Positions 34,791 through 45,477 of a DNA stretch of 64,000 nt are shown here, piece after piece (position 1 is the first letter of the stretch; each line of letters opens with the position of its first letter). Source of the stretch: Oegoconia quadripuncta (Eukaryota; Arthropoda; Insecta; Lepidoptera; Autostichidae); the NCBI GenBank assembly GCA_949316235.1, contig OX438745.1:3663001-3727000 (forward strand), in the 5' to 3' direction. The position numbers and the translations under genes are program-made. The notes beneath the pieces were generated by a model. That model worked only from the letters and a program-made list of their open reading frames with translations, was not told the DNA's origin and ran no database searches.

Positions 34791-35018
34791 TTACAAATAA
34801 AAAACTTGACCCAGATCCCTCGAAAACGGGAGCGTTCCCAGAAGGCTGGCAGAGTTACCCCGCTGTATGGCGAGGCTAATCCTTTGCGCGAAATACAGGC
34901 CAGCCTTCCGATCATAGGACGCATTGACCAAGCGCTCAGAAATCTCCTTAAAGAGATAATAAGCACCTGAAGGCCCGAGAGTTTCAACACCAAAAGGCGC
35001 AAATGATAATTGTAATGT
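34791..35018 (-). pseudogene. Non-LTR reverse transcriptase C-terminal segment
   Basis: An ATG-less open frame encodes SFAPFGVETLGPSGAYYLFK, EISERLVNASYDRKAGLYFA, then QRISLAIQRGNSASLLGTLP and a stop at 34791-34793. VET-G-WG/SGA...F/QRIS-AIQRGN-ASLLGT is the terminal motif of a retrotransposon family common in insects. No other part of the element is visible, so it is a 5'-truncated relic, yet this segment has no frame break. Confidence 0.65.
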
Positions 35019-35189
35019 AATTTAAATGATTTAGTGTTTTTTTTAATTTATCCATAGAACATTATTTGAACAATCTTCACTTAAGACGCCTAGGAAAACC
35101 TGTAAAGGTTTGTGTGTAGTGCGAATAATTTATGAGTTACATAAAGCAAACTTACTTAAATAAGTATTTAAAAACCAAAGAACCCGAAA

Positions 35190-35345
35190 GCATATTTCGT
35201 ATTTTGCGGACGCCATGTTGGATTTTCAATAATAAAATGTATCCTATAACACTCCGTGTACGAATCTAACGACACCGTGCACTTCGAAATCGGTCAAGTC
35301 GTTTAGGCTACAGGATGCGCCAAAGGAACGGACATACACTATACA
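35190..35345 (-). repeat. Dispersed repeat R, copy
   Basis: 'acgccatgttggattttca', 'cgacaccgtgcacttcgaaa' and 'tcggtcaagtcgtttaggct' match 46440-46600 on the same strand and 15815, 52245 and 61105 inverted. Confidence 0.55.
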
Positions 35346-35640
35346 CTCGAATAAAACATTCTCCTTTCTTAGGCTTCTTTCTTCAAAATTTTAACTACGA
35401 GGATACAGTTATTGACTGTCTTGAAGTAATCTTTAAGCATAGATTTGTTCTGTATATCTACTTTATTTATAGATTTTTAGCTTATATCTGTATGATTATA
35501 TTATTTTAAGTCATAGAAGCCCTAGCTTCGTCTGAAACACAGTTCCTAGTTCAGGCACTAGTGTTAGAGTTGCAATTAAGTGTTAATATGTAGATTTTAT
35601 GTTGTAATGTACCATAAGAATTAATAAATATATTTGATTT
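35346..35640 (+). repeat. CR1/Daphne-like LINE 3' UTR, copy 2
   Basis: Matches 30340-30570 over 'tgaagtaatctttaagcata', 'ttatttatagatttttagct' and 'gaattaataaatatattt'. It carries about 50 bp ('cttcgtctgaaacacagttc') that the other copy lacks. Confidence 0.65.
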
Positions 35641-35644
35641 GATT

Positions 35645-36370
35645 TTATTTGGGCAGTCGGGTAATTACTAGTAGTTCAAAGCCGAGTTGAGGATCGTCTG
35701 CGTCGACACGGCCATACATTACCATATAAAAAGTGCAGGTACGGTTTACCGCGATGGCGCCATGAATGACATCATCCGTCGGGCTTTTGCCATCACCACG
35801 ATTCCTTCGACTCTCGACTTCGGTTCAGGAACGATGGCAAAAACCGGATCTTGGCTTCGATTTTTAAATTCACCATTCACGATCGGAAACAATTGTAGGT
35901 GCGAATTTGTTTTCGAAATTCGAATTCGAAAAATGTGTTGCCAATTTCTGAAAAAAATACAAATTGTATCAATTGTACGTTTCTCTATTTTCTAACGTAA
36001 ATCTATTTTCTGCCCAATCTAATAAACGCTATGTATCTCTAAGATTTGCTGGTAGAAAACTCTATCGGAGTAAAGCTCGCCTTTGTACATTTTATATACA
36101 ATGCATATTTCTGTAACAATTTTGTGTACAATAAAGATATAAAGATAAAGATAAAGAATTGTACGCATATTATGTAAAGTGTCATTATATGGACTTGCTA
36201 ACTATGTAAACAAAAGACGATCTCAGATTTCTCTATTTGTTTTTTACTTTCGGTATTTTATTATTCGATATGATTTGACACAAGTAAAGGAATAACCATC
36301 ACTAATAGTAAATTCATAATTTAGAGACAATCTTAATATGGCGGTTTGTTTACATAGCAATTTTTTTTAT
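35645..36370. other. Unassigned, with a LINE-like tail
   Basis: 'tacaataaagatataaagat' running into (AAAGAT)n at 36128-36157 looks like a retroelement end. The ORF at 35687-35995 (102 codons) has no motif. Confidence 0.35.
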
Positions 36371-36411
36371 GTAGGAATAACGGGTTGGTAGGTACTTGAC
36401 CTCAATCACAC
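36371..36411 (-). mobile_element. SINE family A, fragment split by element M
   Basis: 'taacgggttggtaggtactt' and 'gacctcaatcacac' match the SINE A tail; the sequence resumes as 'ggatgtt' after the retroelement at 36964. The retroelement inserted into a SINE. Confidence 0.6.
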
Positions 36412-36953
36412 CTGGGCTTTTTGGCGGGATCTCGGCAAGTGAAGTAGCATTTTTGTTTATAATTCTTATAATTTGTGCATTCTGACTTTTGAAGCTTAAT
36501 AATGGCAGAATATTGTGCAGCATAAGTTAGTAATAGTGTACAAGTGAAGGGAAGTGTAAATTAAAGTGTGTAACGAAGCTTTCCCACAAGAAGCCGCCAA
36601 AATCTTTTGTAAAGCATTCTGCCACTTTACTGAAGAATGACTTGACTATCACTAGACTCTGTATACGCCAAGTATACGACGAATTACTTGGTTTGACTGA
36701 GAGGTGTCGATTCGGATGTACACCAACTAAACTAAATTAAAACTAGGTTTAAAGTAGTACTATATCTTTCTCCCTGGAACAGTACGTTGCGACGGCACCA
36801 CTCCAAAACTGGTTTTAGTTTAGTTTAGTTAGTGTAAATCCGAATCGATACCACTGACTTATAAATTGAAGAAATAAGAGAAATAAGACATGGCTGTATG
36901 GGCTTAGATCCATTTGCCTTCTCCGAGAGGAGTGAATAAAACGGAAAAAAAAA
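36412..36953 (+). mobile_element. Modular short retroelement M, copy 2 with nested MITE
   Basis: Flanked by the 10-bp direct repeat TCAATCACAC (36402-36411 and 36954-36963). The 5' end GGCTTTTTGGCGGGATCTCG and the body match 17361-17744. The 3' end differs: 'gctgtatgggcttagatcca', 'ctccgagaggagtgaataaa', then poly(A). A family P MITE sits inside at 36702-36854. Confidence 0.75.
36702..36854. mobile_element. Palindromic MITE family P, copy 3 (nested)
   Basis: GGTGTCGATTCGGATGTACA at left, complement ending 'ccgaatcgatacc' at right. The host element is uninterrupted at 17641-17680 and 58180-58200, so the empty site is known: 'ctgagactgac' became 'ctgaga' + MITE + 'actgac'. Confidence 0.8.
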
Positions 36954-36964
36954 TCAATCACACG

Positions 36965-37611
36965 GATGTTCCATAGAATGTTATTTTACAACAATTTGAC
37001 TGATTACAAAAAGAAAACGTTTCAATAACCAACTTAGTACTTGTCGGGAACGCGGATGAAACGAATGAATAAGAGGAATGATAATAGTATAATGATTATT
37101 TTAGAAAATGTTACATTGTTGAAAGGTACTTTGCACTAGCAATAAAAAGCCTGGATACACATAACCCCATAAATCCTTTACGTTGGTATGTTTTGTTAAA
37201 CCAATATTTATCTTACCACGAGATCTAACAATCGAAAGTTAATTCTTGCGTGTATGCAAGTACCTAATAGATGTAACTCTGTCTTATCTTATCTTATCAT
37301 AAAGGAAACATATATTACTATTTGTAAAGGTGTAACACGTTATACCCTAAATCATTTTGTTGTTTTAATTAGCAGGTATTTGCATAAACATTTATTTACA
37401 CACACAGATGGACTAAATGGTCAGTTTTAATGGAAGTGGGAAAAAAGCATAATAATTTTGTAAAGATATGTAATGATAAATTTGAATTAATAAATAACAT
37501 ATAAATTACTAGTTAAGTATTTAAAAATGAAAAAACTTAGCGTATTTAAGATAAGATATGATAAACGTTTATTTGTTTCTCCAGCCATACACATAAATTA
37601 ATCAGTATATA
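36965..37611. other. Unassigned AT-rich sequence
   Basis: Nothing recognised. Confidence 0.3.
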
Positions 37612-37613
37612 TA

Positions 37614-38033
37614 TTGGGTTTTTACCTATGAAATTGGGAGTTTTTTTCTTCGTTAATCATATGTACCAATTCCTGCGATTTTCGAAGCTATATCCAAATT
37701 TGTTTTTTATTTGGAAAATGGAACATTATTTCAAGGTTTCACATGAAATATTTTTTAATTTCTGGGCTAAATCATAATAAAAAACATTTGAACAGAGCTC
37801 TTTTCATGTGCCTCCCATAATTGTTTCTTAGATTCGCTGAAACTTTTATAAAGCGGTCACTTTTAAAAATTAACGCTGCCTATACTCAACTTAATGTTAT
37901 CCGATAATACACACAAAGTTTAGCTAAATTTGGATTTGCCGTTCCCAAAAAAAAAAAAAAAATGTTTGTATGGAGAAAACAGTCTTAATGAAATTCTTCA
38001 TACAAAACGCCAATTTCATGGGTAAGGACCTAA
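37614..38033. mobile_element. mariner-type non-autonomous element, complete
   Basis: Ends TTGGGTTTTTACCTATGAAA and, complemented from the right, TTAGGTCCTTACCCATGAAA, flanked by TA on both sides (37612-37613 and 38034-38035), as expected of Tc1/mariner insertions. 420 bp, no transposase. A truncated relative is at 42463-42638. Confidence 0.7.
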
Positions 38034-38179
38034 TATAAGTAGTAGTAGTTAGTAGTATAAAAGTAATAGGTATTACAAAATTTAAACTACAGTACATACA
38101 GTAATAAAAGCCAAATAAAGTTAGCTTAACCTAAGTACCTATGTAGTAAGTGAACACTTTTACTAAGGAAGCACCCAAG

Positions 38180-38280
38180 TTTAAGTATGTATTTTGTATA
38201 TACGGGAGCCATGTTTCATGTTTTACCATAACCTTGCTTTTCAAAATCAGTCAAGCCATTTAAGGTACAGGAGTGAAATA
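38180..38280 (-). repeat. Dispersed repeat R, weak copy
   Basis: 'gggagccatgtttcatgttt' and 'cagtcaagccatttaaggta' with 'cagg' parallel 46440-46570. Diverged. Confidence 0.35.
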
Positions 38281-38443
38281 GACTGAATATCGCTGAGCGG
38301 TTCCTGTCCATGCTCGTTTATCATCAAATTGTCAGAAACTTTGTAATAGCCTTTAGAACAGTTTCTGTTTTATGGTAGTTTAAATTTACGTAACAGCTAA
38401 CTTGGAATGTTTACAGAAACTTTATTGTACGGTTACACATACA
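38281..38443 (-). repeat. CR1/Daphne-like LINE fragment
   Basis: 'gagcggttcctgtccatgct', 'taatagcctttagaacagtt' and 'agaaactttattgtacggtt' align in order with 51250-51395 (terminal RT codons, antisense). Directly abuts the MITE at 38444. Confidence 0.5.
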
Positions 38444-38768
38444 GTGGTGTCAATTCTGATGTACAACGAACTAACTAAATTTAAAGCAGATACATCCTTT
38501 TCTAACACTATTAACATGAAAGGGACGACTATAAATTAAGTCCTGTCAAATTAAGTTAAGAGCTGTCAAAACAAGTCGCTCCATAGTATTTTAATCGTGA
38601 CGTCGGTAGGTGTTCACCTAATATTGATAAAGAAGTGCTTGTTTTGATCCTTTTACTTAATTTGACAGGCCTTAATTATATGTCGTCCTTTTCATGTATT
38701 AGTGGTTAGAAAAGGATACATATAATTTAAATTTAGTTTAGTTCGTTGTACATCCGAATCGAAACCAA
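38444..38768. mobile_element. Long MITE related to family P
   Basis: Outer ends 'gtggtgtcaattctgatgta' and 'tacatccgaatcgaaacca' are inverted. 'caacgaactaactaaattta' and 'aaatttagtttagttcgttg' form a second inverted layer. 'gaaagggacgactataaatt' and 'taattatatgtcgtcctttt' form a third. 325 bp; it shares the family P tips but has a different interior. Confidence 0.6.
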
Positions 38769-38769
38769 T

Positions 38770-39490
38770 ATGTACCTAATACTGATCACACAGTGGACAG
38801 CAGGATGACAGTAACACCACAGATTAAATAATAGTTTGGTAACATTGCCAGTCAGCTGGCTGCGCGACGCTACCAAATGTTACCGGGAGACGCGGGCTCA
38901 TCGCGCTAGGTTACAATGACTTTATCTTTTCGAACGGAACGTTTAGCTTTTGGTTCAAAATTTTGGTTTCGCACAATTTTTTCTCAACGATTAAATGAAG
39001 AAGAAAACAGTTTATTCCCCACAAGTGGGCACACATTAAATGTACAAAACAAACTTAACATATAAAACATTAAATAGAACAAACTACAAAACATATACAG
39101 ATAAACAATAAATTTTGAGTGCCACTGTGGCAAAGAGGAGTGGGACTCAGCATTATGTCAGCTCCAGGAACTGGGCGCTATTCTTCCGTCCCACCCTGGG
39201 AGAGGAAAGCAATGTGTAAAAAGAGTGTGTGTTAATAATATGTGCTTGTTACGTAGCGGGAAAGTATTATGTCATTGTAATAGCGCAGTGTGTGAATGTG
39301 ACTAAGAAGATAATAAATACATAAATATTTAGTATACAAGTATAACATAAATATGATAAGTTACTGTTATTAAATTACTACACAAATACCACCATAACAA
39401 CAAACATAAAGACTACATCATCGGCGTCGAAATATTTATTATATTAAATCTTTTTGTTCCAAAATCATTGACCAAAGTAAAATTAAACTC
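38770..39490. other. Unassigned sequence
   Basis: At 39115-39190, 'gactcagcattatgtcagct' and 'cttccgtcccaccctgggag' look like an antisense retroelement segment, but no boundary is visible. Confidence 0.3.
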
Positions 39491-39499
39491 ATCACGTTT

Positions 39500-40410
39500 A
39501 GAGAACTTACCACGAGTATTAAAAGTAGGAGAGCACATGGGCCATAAGCCAACACGAAGGCCTACTGGGGAATAATGAATTTGTGTCAGAATATTAGCCT
39601 CTTGACAGTACCTGTAGGCCACCAACTCTATCCTATAATTCTATGGTCTGAAATGACAAGTCATGTCACTGCTCTTTAATATGAGTATGTTGGGGCACAG
39701 CCTCCTTTCATTAGGAAAGAATATAGGCCACAAGGTTTTAAGAGGGCCTAGGTAGGTACTGGGTAATAATGAATTTGTGTCAGAATATTAGCCTCTTGAC
39801 AGTAACTGTAGGCCACCATCTCTATCCTAAAATTCTATGGTCTGACATGACAAGTCATGTCACTGCTCTTTAATATGAGTATGTTGGCGCACAGCCTCCT
39901 TTCATTAGGAAAGAATATAGGCCATAAGCTTTTAAGAGGGCCTAGGTACTGGGTAATAATGAATTTGTGTCAGAATATTAGTCACTTGACAGTACCTGTA
40001 GGCCACCAACTCTATCCTATAATTCTATGGTCTGACATGACAAGTCATGTCACTGCTCTTCAATATGAGTATGTTGGGGCACAGCCCCCTTTCATTAGGA
40101 AAGAATATGGGCCATAATCTTTCATGAGGGCCTACTGGGGAATAATGAATTTGTGTCAGAATATTAGCCTCTTGACAGTAACTGTAGGCCACCATCTCTA
40201 TCCTAAAATTCTATGGTCTGACATGACAAGTCATGTCACTGCTCTTTAATATGAGTATGTTGGGGCACAGCCTCCTTTCATTAGGAAAGAATATGGGCCA
40301 TAATCTTTCATGAGGGCCTACTAGGGAATAACGAATTTGTGTCAGAATATTAGCCACTTGACAGTACCTGTAGGCCACCAACTCTATCCTACAATTCTAT
40401 GGTCGGACAC
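39500..40410. repeat. Tandem array, 186-194-bp unit, about 4.5 copies
   Basis: AATAATGAATTTGTGTCAGA (or AATAACG in the last) starts at 39571, 39765, 39955, 40141 and 40327, spacings 194, 190, 186 and 186. Units are over 90% alike by eye. Most units contain the palindrome GACATGACAAGTCATGTC or a one-base variant. The length differences fall in a 'ggcctaggtaggtactgggt' junction. The short ORFs across it are incidental. Confidence 0.9.
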
Positions 40411-40708
40411 GACTTGGCCAGGGTTTTTTAATATGTATTGTTAACGCTTGACCTCAATCACGCAGGTCTGTCCAGACTTTTAATTTTATTACATATTATG
40501 TGACAGCGATAGGCATGATCCATGGCGGTCGCTTATATTATGTATACACATGTTATTACCGTGGAATACATTTGTATTAATTAATTACGACGTAGACAGT
40601 TGAGTGTTTCCACTTTCAATAAATTTTTCTATTCATAATTTCGTTTAAGGCAAAAGTATTTTAAGTAAAAGTAAACCGTTTGAAATGGTCCACATTATAC
40701 CCAATTTT

Positions 40709-41009
40709 AACCGCCTCCGTGTCTCAACGTAAACAACATAGGGTTTACGAATCGGAGGTCGCGGGTTCGATCCCTAGCGGGGTACATGTTTAGTACTCGG
40801 TTTGGTTGGTGGTAGGGCATTTTAAATGTTCGCCTGGCTAGCTAGCACCATCTTATCTAAATCTGCCACCAAACAGCAATGTTGTCAGCGATACGATAGC
40901 CAAATAAGATGGGGTTTCCGGGTCAGTACGCTTCCACCTTCGGCCTCATCTCCACTTAACATCAGGTGTGATTGAGGTCAAGTGCTAACCCGTTGTGTAT
41001 AAAAAAAAA
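40709..41009 (+). mobile_element. SINE family A, full length with internal deletion
   Basis: The complete head (GCCTCCGTGTCTCAACGTAA) and B box, and the A tail at 41000-41009. It lacks about 25 bp after 'cagcaatgtt'. A second SINE A fragment ('gtgttccggttgtcagagat') follows at 41041-41095. Confidence 0.8.
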
Positions 41010-41040
41010 TGTTATGTTCATTGCAGGACACTTTTTTTTT

Positions 41041-41095
41041 GTTGTGTTCCGGTTGTCAGAGATAAGATAGCCAGTTACCCAAATATTTGGGTTTG
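41041..41095 (+). mobile_element. SINE family A, middle fragment
   Basis: 'ttgtgttccggttgtcagag' and 'ataagatagccagttaccca' match the middle of family A, including the part missing in the neighbour at 40709. Confidence 0.6.
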
Positions 41096-41099
41096 CTTA

Positions 41100-41943
41100 C
41101 ATTACACACTTTTAGAATCTTAACAACGGGCCAAGTGCAAATTTGTACACGGCTACCACCATGCAATAATAAATAGTCAAATGCGTGTCGGAGAAATTTC
41201 AATTAGGAACAAATAAATTAGAATTACCTATATTGATTTTATGACAGACTGGGCCCGTTCTGGAGGCAGTCTAATTAATTACATGAATAATAAATTGAGC
41301 AAGGCATGTATTCAATAATATTTAATTAAGAATTTTATTAATTAACTTTAAAACGTGTGGGGTCATTTTTTACACTGTCCAACCCTTCTGGACGGTACCA
41401 TCAACACTTATGGGTCGAGTCATAAAACATCATTACAAAGTCAAATTTTAATAACCCTTTTTTCAATACAACTAAGATGCACTTTGACGTTTTTACGGCT
41501 ATCACTCACACCGTTGGCCGTTTTGTTAAAATAATTATTTTGGTCGAAAGCAGAATCGTATAAGTGTCGGCGCGAATCGTGAGCACTGGACTTGAGTACC
41601 TTCCCGCATATGCATTGACTATTGGCATATGGCAAAACAACAGACTTCAATAAGGTTAGACTCTTTATCTCCGGAGTACCATCGTTAAATCTTATCCAAA
41701 TTTATATGGGGCCACCCTGTTGATAAATCATTCCAAACAACAACAACAACAAACAATCATCGAAATCGGTTAACAATTGACGAAAATACAGGTAAATATA
41801 CAAAAAAAAATACATACAGACGAACATTGAACCTCTTCCTTATTTGGAGTCGGTTAAAAATTGACTCATGTTTAGTGCCGGTGCAACGCGTCACAATTGA
41901 AATCAGATAAAGTGCTTGGTTATGTAGCAGGTATTACATTAAG
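41100..41943. other. Unassigned sequence
   Basis: Nothing recognised; small ORF on the minus strand at 41441-41650 without motif. Confidence 0.3.
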
Positions 41944-42080
41944 TTGACCTCAATCAAACCTGATGTTAAGCGAAATGAGATAGAAGATCACACTCACCCT
42001 GACTCACACACTCACACAATAGTCGAAATGGCAATGCTGTTAAGATTTAGGTGATGGTGCTAAGAAAACAGGTGGACATC
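41944..42080 (-). mobile_element. SINE family A, degenerate fragment
   Basis: 'ttgacctcaatcaaacctga' and 'tgttaagcgaaatgagatag' match the tail; the rest is diverged ('caatgctgttaagatttagg'). Confidence 0.45.
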
Positions 42081-42149
42081 GGAAAATGACAAAAAAAATA
42101 TATTATTTTTCTCTCATTTACAAATTTATCTCTAACATTCATTTTTATT

Positions 42150-42310
42150 TATTTCAAATACTTGCATATATTATATAGTACCAAACTTAGCAAAGCACTA
42201 TGTAATATAGATGCTAGATATTTTACAAACATAAATATTTATATAAATATCCATGACACGGGATTACATCATCGTATTCGTCATAAATACTTGTCCGAGT
42301 GAGAACTCAC
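42150..42310 (-). mobile_element. SINE family B, degenerate fragment
   Basis: 'accaaacttagcaaagcact', 'atgctagatattttacaaac' and 'tatttatataaatatccatg' match the complement of the family B body; no head. Confidence 0.45.
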
Positions 42311-42462
42311 TAGTATAAATCGCGGTTGAAATGATTTGCTTTGTGTAGTATAAAACACCATAATAATTATCCTTAATAATTTTGACACTGTTAGTTTTGC
42401 AACATAATAATGCATAGAAAACATCTAATTAATATGAACATGACATGAATGACAGCCCTGAG

Positions 42463-42638
42463 TTACTTTTAAAAATTAACGCTGCCTATACTTACCTTAA
42501 TGTTATCCGATAATACACACAAAGTTTAGCTAAATTTGGATTTGCCGTTCCCAAAAAAAAACAAAAATGTTTGTATGTTGAAAACAGTCTTAATGAAATT
42601 CTTCATACAAAACGCCAATTTCATAGGTAAGGACCTAA
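42463..42638. mobile_element. mariner-type element, truncated copy
   Basis: The right-hand 175 bp of the element at 37614-38033, ending 'cgccaatttcataggtaagg' and CCTAA, followed by TA. The left part is missing. The two copies are very similar ('aaaattaacgctgcctatac'). Confidence 0.7.
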
Positions 42639-42639
42639 T

Positions 42640-43735
42640 ATATTCCCAGCCTAATGCGCGGCCTCCGAATAACACTCTACAAATGTAACGAACACGGTTC
42701 GTGTCGGTGTGATAGGCGGATAATTTAACCAACTCCCGATTAGCATGCAAGGGTTAGCTTTTACGGTGTGCCGTAAACTTTACAGCCAACAACGTCGGGT
42801 AGATGCTATCTCTAAGTGACCATCTGCCGTTCGCAATCTTGTTGCATTGCTTTCGGCTTAGTGGTACAGTTAGTGGTTTAAATTGAAATGTTTAACTAAT
42901 GCGGGCGTTTAATTGTGCTGGTAAATAAAACATTGTTGAAAAGTAAGGGATGTTATGAGATTGGTTTTTTAGACACGTTTTGTTAGAACTTGGTCTCTTA
43001 TTATTAAGTTAACCTTATGATAACTAATTTTTACATTAGTATAACACTTAATCTAATTAAGACTTTCGCGGACACTGAACGCCTATAGACGTTATAGCAA
43101 TAAAACTTTTATTGTCTGTTTCGCTGTCCGTGAAAGTAAGGGTTTATATCCTTACGAACTTTCAAGTCTAAATTTTTCAAAATGAATAAACCGGTTCTAA
43201 TGAAATTTTATACGTTTGAAGCACGTACATAGATTTAAAAAGTTAATAGAGAACATTTTCGAAAAGAGCGCTGCAACACAATTAGAGCGATTGTAATTTT
43301 CCGTTAACAGAAAAAACTCAATATATCAATCTATATATCCCGCTTATGCGTGTAAAGATTCATTAGAATCGGCTTATTCTTTTCGGAAAATTTGGTCTCA
43401 AAAATTAGCTTGAAATGACGTTTAAGATGAAGGCAGTGCGTTCGCCTGGCATCTGCAATTTGGACAAAATATTCTCTGCTAGCTTTTAGATGTGTACCAT
43501 TAAAAATCTCGTTTGGTTAAGCGAAGTGGCCATGTTATGTTTCTTGGGTTTTGCGGGATTGCACGCGCACTGATAATGCCTACTGAAATGCATAATGCGT
43601 GTTTATACCAATTTTTATATAGATCTTGTCGCGTTGGTAGCCAGAGTGAAAAGAGAGAAATGAATAACAATAAAAGTATATAAAAACAGGCCAATGAATG
43701 AGATCAATGCGAAGTACGTATGACGTTTTCAAGTG
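42640..43735. other. Unassigned sequence
   Basis: No exon or repeat recognised. Confidence 0.3.
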
Positions 43736-43739
43736 ATAA

Positions 43740-43885
43740 TTTTTATCGTTCACATTTGCAGGGTCTTGATGGAAGAAATCTCTTTTAGAGATAAGCTAGT
43801 GCCTTTTGTACATCCTGCATCTAGTATGTATTTGACTTTTATGTGTACTCGTGTGCAATAAAATTATAAAATAAAATAAAAATTC
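43740..43885 (+). repeat. RTE-like LINE 3' UTR
   Basis: 'ggaagaaatctcttttagag', 'ataagctagtgccttttgta' and 'gtgcaataaaattataaaat' form the RTE-type 3' end with a (TAAAA)n tail. Related tails at 56515 and 62795. Confidence 0.6.
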
Positions 43886-43913
43886 TACGAAATAAATATT
43901 TTTTTGATCACCC

Positions 43914-44520
43914 CTATTTGAAAGATAGAATCAGGAATAGTGTAGGGATAATCAGGGAGTTAAACAGTATGAAAGAAGACGTAGTGACAAAGATTGAAAA
44001 AGATATGCTGAGATGGTTTGGACATGTGGTGGAGAGAAGAAGCGAATGTGGATGGTAGTGTTGGTAGGGGTTGGTAGTGTTTCTCAAGAAACTTCTTACC
44101 ACGTACGACCACCCTGTGGAACGGACTTCCAGCAGCGGTATTCCGGAACGAGTACGACATTAAAATCTTCAAGAAACGAGCCTACACCTTCCTCAAAGGC
44201 CGGCAACGCATCTGTGACCCTTTTGGTGTTGCGGGTGTCCATGAGCGGCGGTGATTGCTTTCCATCAGGTGACCCGCATGCACGTTTGCCGCACTCTCAT
44301 ATAAAAAAAAAAAGGGGGAAGGCTACGGCGAACGTACCATGATCAAATCAGGGAAGTCTTAAAGAAAAGCCAAGTCAAGGGTACCCTAAACCGACGAGCA
44401 TGTATAAACAACCTTCTGAGACTGAATGAAGCAAAAGAGGTGTCAGGATTGGCAAGTGGAAAATGTGGTGTCTGTCTACCCCTACGGGAAACAGGCGTGA
44501 CTTTATGTATGTATGTAACC
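43914..44520 (+). pseudogene. RTE-like RT relic interrupted by a LINE
   Basis: 43914-44070 and 44314-44520 align with 1941-2130 and 2131-2320: 'gaaagatagaatcaggaata', 'gaagacgtagtgacaaagat', then 'cggcgaacgtaccatgatca' and 'tacccctacgggaaacaggc'. The continuity is broken by a 5'-truncated LINE at 44071-44313. Confidence 0.7.
44071..44313 (+). mobile_element. Jockey-like LINE 3' end, longest copy (nested)
   Basis: From about 44081 one frame reads [20 protein letters not shown], then ..[15 protein letters not shown].., [10 protein letters not shown] and a stop at 44247-44249, the terminal part of a Jockey-like RT (FLPRT..LWN.LP..VF). Then 'tccatcaggtgacccgcatg' and ATATAAAAAAAAAAA. Inserted into the RTE relic, whose uninterrupted form at 2121-2146 fixes the junction; the target duplication may be GGGG. 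Confidence 0.8.
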
Positions 44521-44524
44521 AGCC

Positions 44525-45475
44525 AAGTGTGTGTCGGGCCACGCGCAATGTAAGGTTCTGTACTTGCTCTCACAATATATGGAATTAGAAGAGAACTTTT
44601 GCTGTTTGACAAAGAATTTTCAACGGAAACTACATTTTATAAGTTTTTTGATTATTTCTCATAAACTTGGTAAATTTATATACTTGTAATAGTTTTCCTT
44701 TTAACTTCATTATATATACTACTGTCATGAATTTTTTCACATATCTAAAAACAACCATTTGTCTTTGAATAATGAATACACTATTTATCTTAAACGAAAC
44801 CCTAAATCGAAACTAAACACAGTTTCTTTCACAAAGCTGAAAATAAAAACAACATTCCTCGGGAACGGTGCGGGGGGCGGAAGCTACTCCTCGATATAAA
44901 TTACCAATATTTTATCAATATTTTGACGGGAATTAAAAAAAAATCTAATCAAAATACCTATACGCAAACCGAGGAAATTAGGAGTGTTATTCTAAAAGTT
45001 AATCGATTTGAAAAGTATCGATTTCATTTCAACCGCGCATCAACGATCCGTAAACAGCCGGCGCGGCGGCGTTTACCGATTTTATCTGTTGGTATTCGGT
45101 TACCGAAACCATTTAAATTGTTAAAGAGCGATTACTTTTTTTAATGGACACAATGAAAACTTAATTTGTTATTAATAATTGAAGCACACTCACAGCCCAA
45201 GAAATTGCATAAAGTGCTTGCTCTACAACACTCTCAATTGCAGGGAAGACGGAAACTTCTTACTTACACACCTTTCGGTAATTAGTATGGGATCCAGGGT
45301 AGCAATAGAGTCACATATGGCACCGTCTACATTTAGTAGACGCCGTTTCGAGTACCACTGTTGGTCTTGGCTTATAGGAGATACAGTGGGAAGACTGTGA
45401 AGGCTAGAAACTTAACAGGTTTCGCTAAATCGTCATGTTCGCTAATCGTTATTCCCAACTGATCATATCAGCAGC
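44525..45475. other. Unassigned sequence
   Basis: A short GC-rich patch at 44865-44885 and small ORFs at 44923-45144 and 45179-45400; no motif or splice evidence. Confidence 0.3.
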
Positions 45476-45477
45476 TT

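Noticed and set aside
39857..40117. 86-codon ORF in the tandem array
   Set aside because: It spans parts of two repeat units and is broken in the other units.
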